NCBI GenBank assembly: GCA_022385755.1
Contig: MU278354.1
Location: 186,001-250,000 of the forward strand
Length of the DNA stretch: 64,000 bases
Direction: 5' to 3'
Source of the DNA: Trametopsis cervina
Lineage: Eukaryota; Basidiomycota; Agaricomycetes; Polyporales; Irpicaceae
Shown: in pieces, positions 24,775-36,000 of the stretch
Layout: every line of letters starts with the position of its first letter
Numbering within the stretch: position 1 is the stretch's first letter
The notes under the pieces: model-generated
What the model saw: only the letters and a program-made list of their open reading frames with translations
Databases searched by the model: none
What the model was told of the DNA's origin: nothing
Program-made: the position numbers and the translations under genes

Positions 24775-27314
24775 TTAAGCCCAGTTATCAGCGGTCCTGC
24801 GGGAGCCTGAGAAGTCTGCCCATGGGACGTTGCTCTTCAACTCTCCTCCAGGAATGGAAGAGAGGGGGTAGGCGGTCAGATGACTGGCCCTGTTGTTTGT
24901 GGCGCTAGCCCAGTTGCCGGCGCTGCCTGAACGAACGTGACCGTTGATACGGGACGAGCGGGGAGGCTGGGGCTCAGCGGGAGACATCACGAACTGGCCT
25001 TGGTTGGAGGCGGTCGGGGTGCTGGAGTTGAAGTCGAGTTGGACATCACTACCATTGAACGAATGACGAATGTTCGAGTCGTCATGAGTCTTGCGTGCAC
25101 CGCGCTGCGATAACGTTAGCCAAGGAGTGGTGGGGAGTATCTCGATACAACTCACCTGGGTACCAACAATGTCGAGTCTTGCGGCAGTGTGCCTACCAAA
25201 GTCCGGACCAGCAGTCACGGGACCAGGGGACATAGCAGGACCGTCATCTTTTGCGGGAACAAGTATCCCATTATGCGTGAATGTTGGGAACGCGGACTTG
25301 TTTTGCTTGCTCGGCGCGTTGTCTAACATCGACGTGTTAAGTTTCAGCGCACCCGGGCGGCCGCCCAGGCCAGCGGAGGGCGGGGTGGTGCTGATGGTAG
25401 GCGTGGGTTTGATCGAAGGCGGCTCCTGGCGCTTCGCAGAAATGCGAGCGAGTAGAGAAGTCGACTCGTTGGGGTCGCTATCCGATCGGGGACGAGTATC
25501 ACCGTTAGGCAAAGTAGGAACGCCGTCTTGTCCAGCTTGAGCGGCGCCGGGGAGTTCAGTGTGAATGAAGCAGCATCGCTTTCCGTACGGGCAAGAGCCA
25601 GAGACCCAGAATGTCTGATTGTAGGAAATAGGAAATTAGTCAGACGCCATTTGAAACAAGCTGGATGACGCACTCTACAGATTTCGGTCTTGTACTACAG
25701 AAGAAAAGGAGTGAGTATGGGAATGCGATTGATAATTAGAGGACACTTTACCTTAGGGTGACGTTGCACCTGACGGAGCTCGTCCTCACCGTGAGCGAAT
25801 TGACACTTGGCACCGTATCGGCAGGTGCCCTTCTCCTCCCAGCTGCGACACAACTCGGTCTTATACAGACCAAGCTTACGATTATTGGCGTTGGGTCCTC
25901 CACCCATTGCGGCATTGTTCACGGCGGCCTGAGCATTAGCCTGGGCAGAGCCGCCTAAGGAAACGTTCTGCACGGACGGGATTCCATACTGTCCCGTATA
26001 TTGTGGCTGGAGGCGCGCCATCATAGCCAGATCCGGGCTCGCGTACGCCTCGGGACCATAGAACTGATTGAACAAGGCAAGTGTCGGAGGTACCATAGCG
26101 GTGGGTCCGTACATTTGACCGGCTGCGAAGGCAGCCTGCATGTTGCTATTCAAGAGTGCCAACATGGCAGGATCACGCAGCGATGCGGGGTCGGATGCGG
26201 AGTGTTGGTGACCATTACGGTACGGCGATTGCTGCTGAAGGCGCGCCATGGCAGGATTCTCGAGAGGAGGCGTTGGGAGCATCATGTCGTAGATCTGTTG
26301 CCCACCGTTGATGGGAAGGGTAGCAGGGTGCAAGGGAGCGGGGAACGCGTAGTTAGGCGGAGTCTGTGTGACAGCCTGAACCTGCGGGGGGAATGCTCCA
26401 CGTCCGCGGAATTGGTGACCAGGAAGAGCCGCATTGACACGGTTGTTCTGGTAAAGGCCTGCATGACCAGACCCAGGAACTTGGGCCTGCGGGAACAGGT
26501 TGAATGAGCGCTGCTGCGCCTGGAAATCGCCCGAGATGTCCTGATCCTGGCCGCGAGACATTCCGTTCGAGTTCACGAGGGAAGGATAGGTCGGTTGGTC
26601 AGCGACCGCTGGCCTGTCCGGGGTGCCATTCGTACTGGACCACGTGTCCGACAGACCGGGGCTCCCGCCCGCTTGCTGGAGTCGTACGAGATCTGCAGAC
26701 GAAAGACCCCCGCTGTAGGAGTGGGGCCTGTTACGCGACTCGTTTAGCGAGCCATTCTTGACTGGAGTGTACGGCGCTGGATGAAGGGTCTGGCTCCCAG
26801 AGGAGCCAGTGGTGTCGGCCGAAGCACCACGGGAATGCGAGGCGAGGTTCGCTTGCTCAAATCCGTTGGGCGAGTCCGACCCAAGACTGTCAGAGGACGA
26901 CTCGAGAGGGCTGCTCTCGATGCCAACGACACCAAGGCCTCTCTTACGGTCCGAGCCATTCTCAACAAGCTGCAACTTCCCCATTTCATCTGCTATGTCC
27001 CACTCTGCCGAGAGTGAGTCAACGAGTTGGCCGGAGCTGTTGATCCTCCACCTACCGGCCCCATTCGCGCCAGCGGCGGATTTTGTAGAACGCTCGGCTG
27101 TGGTAAAACGCGTAAGTCCACATTAGAGGTGTACAGCATGATGTAACTGACGTTTTCCCAGCCCTACTGAATTGGGCCTGCGTGAGCCAGCGGTCGCCGA
27201 CAGCATATCTCTAGAGTTCATATTGGATTTTGTTTGAGAGGAGGACAAGATATCTTCAGACTTGTGAGAGTAGAAACTGGTAGGTGGTGGTGTGGTCGTA
27301 ACGGGTTCGTGCAT
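24775..27314 (-). CDS. Tandem CCCH zinc-finger RNA-binding protein (TTP/ZFP36-like)
   Basis: Family members bind AU-rich elements in 3' UTRs and promote mRNA decay. Six exons (27314-27152, 27097-27056, 27004-25752, 25694-25674, 25614-25156, 25104-24775) give 755 residues. Finger 1 (about 451-475) is [20 protein letters not shown] plus CQFAH, spaced C-x8-C-x5-C-x3-H. Finger 2 has the same lead YKTEICR and spacing, [20 protein letters not shown]. The 7-residue YKTEICR lead, with the first Cys, is a separate 21-base exon. Long flanking regions are Ser/Gly/Asn/Gln-rich and disordered, as usual for fungal members (Cth1/Zfs1 type). Upstream exons 27314-27056 add [16 protein letters not shown] and join in phase; the CAG at about 27324 could be a 5' UTR splice acceptor. 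Confidence 0.9.
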
Positions 27315-30085
27315 CAGTTTACCTGAATAAGGCAGCCCCAACGGTGAGATCTACAGACTACAGGGGATATTGACGACTGAAAAAACGCACCAGATAAGTA
27401 TAAGTCGGTCTTCCGGGAATGCGATAGTTCTTGAGGTGATAAAAATTGCTTGTGCGACGTTAGAGAATAAAATCGGGAATTGGTTGAGAACGATGAGGTC
27501 GTGAGCGCAGTTGGCCGCCGAATACACTGCCTCTGGTGCCTGCGAGAGGTAGCCTCTGTGAAGGAGTGCGACAGAGGAGGGAAACGAGGGCGACACGAGA
27601 GTCAGGGAAGAGAGGTATAAGGTCGCCTAAGCCCGCGCTAGAAGTTCGTGATGGAGTGGCTTGCGCCGCTAGCGCTAGTCAACGCCTGATAGATATGTCG
27701 TTGTCGATGTGTGTCCAATGGGTCTTGGACGTCGTGCGAGTCGTTGGAGGAAGGAGAGGACTCGTTTTGCGATACAGATGAGAGTAAGAAGAGAGAAGAG
27801 GCTGGGTGGAGGACGCCAGGTCTATCCTTACGGAACAGGCCAGCGTTTGATTATTGCAACGTGCCTGCGTTGCGGCCGCGATTGCCAATAAAATTCATGA
27901 AGCCATCTTCACCCAGCCGAAGCCTCCAACACGCTGCACACAACATGCCCCAGGCTCGTGTATCTGCGCACAATCAGGACGTTCGTCGCCTTCGGACGGG
28001 TCTGCTGCAGGTATTTCTGCCGTAATAGAGCTCTCAAACATCTCCCAGCATGATCAAGAAATGAAGATGCTGTGCCCTTGCCGCCACCAGACATGGAAAT
28101 CTCTCTTTTTTGCTGATGTCTGATGACGCTCAATGTTTCCCAACAAACCGCTGTGTTCTCCGCGGCGCAGAGAGTAACTAACAAAGATGCAAGCAGCGCG
28201 GCGGCGTCGAGCTCGACGACGGGCTCAGCCTCGGTCGAACACGACGGGGATCAGCTCTCAGGCGCCGGAATGGCCGCTTCGATTACATCAAGATCATGCC
28301 ACGTGCCACGTGCTCGGCGGTGGCGCATCAAAACTCCTTCGCGGAGGCAGATCCCGCACTCCGTTCCTTTCCGGGTCTCTGTGGTACAAGCTTGTGGCCA
28401 CTTTCCCCTGCTCTCCAACTCGCAGTCGGCTACTGTATTTTACAAAAGATTTCGCCACTATCTAGATGTTTCACCATTCTCACCACCCCACCGCCGTATA
28501 AGCGACCCGGAAGGTGCAACTGGGAGCCGAATGCTAGTACCGACGGGGTTATAGCAGTGAACTATCTTCTCTTCTCCTGACGAAGATGGGGTAATTACTG
28601 GTGACCAGGAAGTCGTTTGACTCATGCTTATCCGAGTATATCTCACGAAGCCGACATACAAGCCACCCTGCTCCTCTTTACGGTAACTACTACAACCGCG
28701 CCCATCTTGTAATCTGGCTAATTGTCCACGAAGCGATTATAGAGACCGATGCACGTTATTAAGAGCATTGAACGGTCGTTGAACGCGCGCGGAGTAGGCT
28801 TGCCTACACCTTGTGCCCACCTCGTTCAATGTCTTCTGATACGCAACGTGGCTTTCATTTACATAAGCATACGGTCCAGCGGACCTTCTGGACACCACGC
28901 TTGAACCCCCGCAATTGGAATGTTCTACCAAAGGTTGCAGACTCCGCCAGGAATCGCATACTTGGATTCTCACATACACATCAATGAGAGGACCTCGTCA
29001 CCTCGCGTTTGAGTCGACGCTCAGCTGATCACAAAGTGGTAGCTGAGTTCTCTGTGTATGGGAGTACTGAAGTGGTAGACCCGCTTTTACTGTTCCTCAA
29101 AGATGACACCTCATTTAATTGGAAGCTGACAGCTGCTCTTCATGTACGTGGAAACAATTGATACATGACGATGCACACTCACGGTCGTGCTCCTCAACAG
29201 GAAACATACCGAGGTGCTGACCCGCACCACGTCTAACGTATGCCGCATTTTCATCGACGTTATATGCCCATGCTGCGTCTAGAACAGCGGTAGTTATTGG
29301 CGGAAACGAATGTTTGCTCGCCATTGACATCGAAGTACTCCCGCCACTGACAACGTTGCCATTCAATTGAACGACCCAGGATGAGATTGAATTGCGAAGC
29401 TGAGCGAGGGCCGTAACCCAGTCTGCAGAACGCGGGTATTAGGCGGAGTTCCGGCCCTGCTATCTCATTAAGCGATCATCCTACAAGAGAACTTCACAGG
29501 TCCATGGGCCATGATCGCAGACATACACACAGAACTCATGTCCATCGATCCTTCTATGCAGCGTTTATCGGTATGCGCCACTTACTTAAAGATGTCTTGC
29601 TCTTACTCCTTTCAGCACCGAGCGCGGCACGGCCAACCTTCACTTCTTTCGCGGAGGCTCTCCCGCTAAACGTGATAGGGGCTCTGCGAAGGGGCGACGT
29701 GTATGCGCCTCAAGGCTGATTAATGCGTCCTAAATGATCCATGAGTTTGGATGCAATATGACAGGTATCGCTTGATAACTGGCTATTCACGAGACCAGGT
29801 CTTCAGACCGCGGCTCAGCAACGAATATACCCACAGTGCCACAAACGGGCTACCATGTCTCATACAAAGCTCTAGCCGATGTATTGCTAGACACAACATC
29901 GTGACGTGGACATGGTTGATTACTACTGGTTCTAGGCTCGAATACATTTTCTACATTACCATACGGCGGCGCGAGACTGCGTGGGTTTACTCGGGCAAGC
30001 CACTTAAGAGATACAGCCGCATTCTTGAGGATCAACTGCCCTGATGCTTTGGGGGGCCTACTACTCATAATGCTGGCTGAACCCT
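27315..30085. other. Long gap between CCCH and BLM10 genes
   Basis: About 2.8 kb with no supported gene. The first few hundred bases should be the CCCH leader and promoter. A pair of CACGTG boxes lies at 28299-28311. Minus-strand frames near 29420-29115 contain a protein-like stretch (SSWVVQLNGNVVSGGS), but no start, partner exon or family was found. Confidence 0.45.
28299..28311. promoter_or_regulatory. Two CACGTG E-boxes
   Basis: CACGTG at 28299-28304 and again at 28306-28311, separated by one base, both palindromic. Such sites are bound by basic helix-loop-helix regulators. The nearest gene start is the CCCH gene, about 1 kb away, so the target is unclear. Confidence 0.5.
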
Positions 30086-33000
30086 TCAGGCATCTATATC
30101 CGCCTGTCAGTTACCTTTCTCACTCGAGCAGGGTTCGATGGAGGACGTACAGTAAGAGGTACCGACGAGCATGGTGGAAAGGCTCTGTAATTGGTCCTCG
30201 TCAAACGCCAGCTGATCTTTGTGCCATGTATCCTATAAAGTTATGTCAGCCGCGGTACAGTGACGTTACAGTCAACGGAGATGACCCACTTGGTGTGTCT
30301 GTAATTCAGAGCGAAGGTGGGAGACAAAGTATGAATAGACACTTCTAGCAGGAACGTTCATGCAACATTACCTTCTTGAATTCCGAAGCGCACTTGCGGA
30401 TCGTTGTCGAGACTGGAATGGGATCTGTGGCATGGGCAGCCAAAACTGGATACGGGATGATCAGCGACTTCTCCTGGCCAATGATGCTGTAACCCACTTT
30501 CTGTGAGAGGCGGCATCCATGGTTCTACAGAGTACGGGAAGCTCTCGATAAGGGCGCAAAGGCCGAGAATCGCAGAGTGTAAAGTTCTGAGCGAATCAGC
30601 ATATCCAGGGTCTCGTCGTGGTGGGATTCGGGTTTTACGTGCGAGCGCCATGAATCGGTCCTGAAAGGAAAGATGTCAGCTTCCGTGTGACAGCTTTGCG
30701 TCAAACTCACTCTGAGAGGGATGATGCTCTGCCGTTGTGAGCATCTTAGAACCCCTGATAGCATTTGTGACGCCATCTCGCGGACCTCGACGTTTTCGTC
30801 CGATAGACAATCCAGAAGCACGTCCATCAGACGTGTCACCGTCTTGCTTGAAATGCTCATTAAGTTACGGTAGAAGAAGACGAGTAAAGTCGGGAGGGCT
30901 TTGAGTCGCACGCGCCACGACTAATTCCAATGTGAGTATAGACGTGGTCAATGGGTATTAATCGACTTACGTCTGAGGACTTGATGGTCGAAAGGAAGTG
31001 TTCGGCGACGATCTCAACGTAATCTGGAGGCGCATTTACCGCCGATAGGATATAAAGTACTGCCGAGCTGTATTTCTGGAGCTCAGAGCTGTCATTTAAC
31101 TCCGACATGCGAAGGATTTCAGGCCTATATTCTCGCGTATGAGCCAGCAGGATGGTAACATAAAAACTTGCTTACAGTAAAATGACGACGTAAGGGAACA
31201 CGAGGTTGGGATGTGGTCCATGTGCAGCAGTCCAGATCCATTGTAGTACTTCCCACTAGTATCAGCGGAGGTGTCGGCAATAGTTCACAGCGTCGACTTA
31301 CCCGTTAATCCAACCTTGTCGTACTGCGACTGACTGACCCGAGGAGGAGGCAGTCTCTCTTGTTTCCACACCGGCAGTTCCTTGACTATTTCTCTAATCT
31401 GTTCTTCGTATCGTGCTTGTCTGGAAAGTTCTGAGCATCTCAGTATCGTGGTGTATGAATATTTCACTGTACCTCAAGCCAAGTGGATCTGAGGACTCCC
31501 GGCAAGCTGTGAGGAACTGTTCCGTAGATGGATAAGTCGGTCTCCATTGCTCTGAAACAATAGCGGTGAGATTGTGCGCGATGTGTGACCGAATCTGATC
31601 GAGAGGTGAGATGGATTTCGAAAGTAGAAGTCAATAACATACGTCGGCGTAGCCCGTGTTAGCGTTGGCAAGGAACATGTTCATGTATCTGTCAGACAAG
31701 GGGTGGAAGCATGGCCAACACGAGTCGACGACAATGTTGAACAGAGTCAAAGCCTTGCTCACTAGGCAAGGATCAGCAGAGTATGCATGTGGTTAGGATA
31801 TAAGATAACTCACTGGCGAAAGCTGAATCTCCTTGCAGATCCAGTGGCAGCGATAATATCCAGTCCAGTAACGGCTGATTACGACGATAATCTCTGTCGG
31901 AGAGTTGTTCCTGCACTCTACATGAGTATGACTTCTCGTGGCTGATCGATGGCCACGTACATTGAAAACCCCCTCCCAGAAGCTTAGCGTATCAGGCTTG
32001 ATTTGGGAGTACAAATTTTCTAATCGACTCATAAACCACGCCCACAAAGCCTCGTAATCTTTCTGAGGCCAATGCTTGGAACCTACGACAATGTAACAAC
32101 CAGTGAGATTCAGCCAGGACTCAAGGTATAGTAAAAGTACGTTACCTCTCAGTAGCCCTGCCAGGATTTCAGCTCCTCCACGTTGCCTGAATCTGTCGTT
32201 GTCAACGAGTAGATCGTCAATTGCACCCTGCAAATCTGCAACGAATTCGGCTTGGAACATGTTGGCTAAATCCTCATATTAGATAATCCGTGAGTAGAAA
32301 ATGTCGAGAGCGTACCAAGTGACTTGATGAATATTGCATTCTCTGACCGCAGTGCGATGCGATTTGGGTCTTTATTAGATTCCTGGCCAAAGAGAGTGAC
32401 GAGCTGGTGCAGATGCTGGTCTGCGCGTAGGACCTCGCGTATAGCCTGAAGTGCGGGTTGCGATGCAGCTTCCCATTCAATAGTCACTCCAGCTGCCTCA
32501 GGAACTTGATACGCCTTGATAGATGGTGCCCATACAAGGAAGCCTGTGGGAAGCTTGTCTACGTAGAAGTTGTTTGTCGAGCTGAGAGGCCCTGAAAGGG
32601 TCTGCAGGAATGTCGCAGGCTCTTCGACAGGAATACGGATGCTCAGAGGGCTCTTCCATTCTTCATACCATAAGTCTTCAATTCCTTGTGAATAAGTACG
32701 GATTTTGATGTGCCAAGTGGTTTTCACAAGTGCCCTAGAATTCTGTCAGCGTCCAGCTTAGCGGATGAGAGTAATGTATACTTGTGAGCGGAAGAGCGAA
32801 TGCCTGCATGTGGACTGGTACAGTGCTCCGCAAAGAACCTGGCCAAGTCAGGAGACGGTGTCGTATCTCTTCTGATGAGATTCAGCAAGAACTTCGAAGC
32901 AAACTGGACGTATCGCCACTGGAATAGTGTAAGCAATCCGCCATTGAGCGAAATGGGGGGGAAAGAAATCTTACATGTGTCCCTGGTCGTGAGGCGAACT

Positions 33001-36000
33001 CTAATATAGATGATATCTATCATGATGATTGAAGCAGAGGCCTTAAGGATAACGAGAAAAATACGCACTGCTTCCTCGTGCCGGCGGATCCTAAGCGCAC
33101 CTCGCACTTGGCTCTTCTCAATAGCATCTTTCAACAGCGCCTGGTTGACCAATGACGGACTGAATTCCAAGGCAAGGTCATCCAGAGCAGCTCTAACCCC
33201 AGGTGTGTCTTCCCCGAATGCATCGGTATGAACAGCTTCCTCAGTGAGAAGCGCAGTTGCATCTGTCGCCAGCTGACCGACCAGCTTTTGTATAGATGGC
33301 TATTTCTCACTGGTAAGATGGAACACGAAGAGCACAATCATGAAGCACTGACCTTCTCCTGATGTTGACATTCCAGAAGCGATCGCAGGTATTGACCGTG
33401 GAAGTGCGGATCTATAACCAGTGTGAGAAAAAGAACTGTCGATGCGTTCAGGCTACTTACCGGCAAGAGCGTAGGAAGCTGTCAGGTGCTAACATTAGCA
33501 TTGTGCTAACAGACTGGAGTTGAATGCTCACCGGTTCCTTTGTTCCACAGCACATACAGAGCACCTTTCATGCGATCAGGGTCTGCACCTTTGTCCAATG
33601 CCTTCAAGAGCGTTGGCATGCAGTAACGACCTGATCGAAGGAAATACTGCTGGAGATTAGTCTACCAGTACGATCGAAGATATACGAAATCTTACCCCTG
33701 AAGCATTGTGCAAAACTGCTTGAGAGTGTCTGGGAAGGTGTCAAACTGAGAGTCAAGTAGCATATACGGTGATGAATCGTACCGGCGAACTCGAGTATAT
33801 GGGGATAGAGAAAGATCTACGAGATCTTCAAGAAGTCGGTCATCAAGTTCCGAGCGTCGACGATAAAGCGAATGAAGGTAATTGCGCCCGGCATGGTAAG
33901 CTTGAGCACGCTTTAAAAAGACGTGACGTGAGTTGTCCTTCTGTCTTGGCCACATGCGATTTGAACTGGCCAATAAAAGTCAACATCTAGCATCAAGCCT
34001 CTGAACGCGATACGTACTCCCTGCTGACAGTGTATGCCTGTTGCATAGAATCGAACGTACTCCTCGTCATTGCATATTCAAGCAAATAAACATCAATCGC
34101 TTTGGATACGCTTATCACAGCATCGATGTGATCCTCTCCTCCTGGAGTGTGCTGTAGCACAGTCGCTGCTCGGTGAATTACGTTTCCAAACCTCGTACGG
34201 TGAGCAGCGGCTCTTTGATACCGCTCGTCCGAAGGATCTTCGAGGACGAACCCGGCCTTAACGTTAAGCGGTGTGACAAGCAGCTCTTGTGTTTCTATAT
34301 CCGCATAGAAGCAAGGATTCTTCACTTCTTTGTGACCTTCTTTTAGGAAGGTAGCAAGGCCACTCCAGAGAGAGCGTACAGGATGCAAGAAGCTGATTTG
34401 TGTCAGTCAGATGCATAATGAGTGAGAATGTGGGCGCTTACCGACAGAAATCATTGCGAGAGACGCTGTCCCACCGACCGGCGGAGTCCAGGAGCTCTTC
34501 GATCTTGTCGAGAGCGGGGGCAGCTATCTTGTCTAGGATCTCGAGAACAAAGTCGATCTCTTCCGATGAAGGAACTAGACTAACGTTAGGCAACCCTAGT
34601 AGCGAAGCGATAACCGCTCACCATGCCATTCAATTTTGACATCTTCAGCTTCATAGAACCGTCCCCAGTGCAGCTGGTGAACCTTGTCGAACTCTAAGCA
34701 TGAATGAGATGGTCAGGTCCAACATAGAGATATTCAGCGTTCGACCTACCCGGATCGTTCCACTCCTCAGTATTAACGAACCGCCCGTTAACGGGATATA
34801 CGCCCGCAAGGGTGTGAAGGATGCGGTGCACCATACGTCCGGTTCCCGTGTATCCACGTTCGCTCTTGGCCTTGTCAATGAGCAGCTGTAATAGCGCAAT
34901 GACTTCGTCCTTGTGCTTCAACAACTACCCCTTACAATCAGCAGAAGTTACTCCGTAAGGTCCCAGAAGACTTACAGCTGGTCCACCATATCCGAGACAT
35001 CCTCTCAAAATGGACATGTCTATGGACGAGTTGAGCAGCATGAAAATAGAGCATCAACGCGAAACCTTACTCCAGTGTAGAGTCGTGTCTGAGGGCACGG
35101 CAGCATGAGTGGAAGTCGTTCTAATACTTGAAGCGCCATGCTTCAACTCCTCCTGGATTTGATTGATACAGTAGGGCAAGAACTTAGCAAGGACTTTCTC
35201 CGGCTGTACACGGGCCAGACAGGCGACCAATTGGCCAAATGCGCGGACGGCATTGGACCTTGCGTTGGTGGTTCCATAATCGTACACCAACTTCAAAACA
35301 AGGTCGAAGAGAGGCTCAGAAAGCTGGAGGCAGAGTACATCCAACGTGACCTTGAGAGACTTCAGAACGGCTTCTTCCATCTTGCCTCCAGTAGTGTTCT
35401 TCTTCCCACCTTCCTCGGGTAAATTCTCGTAAAGCGCGAACACGCGACGGAAGAACGATGTAACCCAGTCTGCGTTCACAGCAATAGACAAGGTCAAAGT
35501 CATCCTAGCAGTTAATCCGAAGTACGTACCTGCAAAACCGGCGGTGCTTTCCCGAGCAAGGGTGCGCTCTTCCTCTCGGCTAAGCTTCACCTCGGGCTCA
35601 ACGCCGTCAGGGAAACGGTCCCCATCAGCACCGTCTATCTCCATTGTTTCTTCACCGGCGTCGCCAGATAATGGTACGCCACCCTGCTGCATAGACAAAT
35701 CACCGATCTTAATGTGTTGAACGACCGAAGATATGAACATTGAGGCACAAGCGGTCTTCATGGGATCATTCTATTGACGCGATATCAGTACTCTAAAGGA
35801 TAAGCCAGTTACGCAAAACGTACCAGATCGATTCCCGGTATGCACAGCTCAAGTAGTGGAACAATGTGCTTCTGTCCTCCGAGCCAGATTTTCTCGGACA
35901 CGAGCGGCAATGCTCCTGCGGCTAGCGCAGCCAGAACCGTGGTCGTGCGGTGTGTTTCATTCACAGACTCAAGCCCACTGTAAGCTCGCTCTAAAATGTC

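Noticed and set aside
28123..28554. 143-codon plus-strand frame
   Set aside because: Composition looks like chance (Ser/Arg/His shadows); no homology, no introns and no conserved start context.
29115..29366. Minus-strand frame with SSWVVQLNGNVVSGGS
   Set aside because: Protein-like but isolated; no start, adjoining exon or family could be found, so not annotated as a gene.
33746..33782. 37-base intron in BLM10
   Set aside because: Too short and gives a poor protein; the acceptor at 33730 yields a 53-base intron and the conserved VRRHSQAVLHNA.
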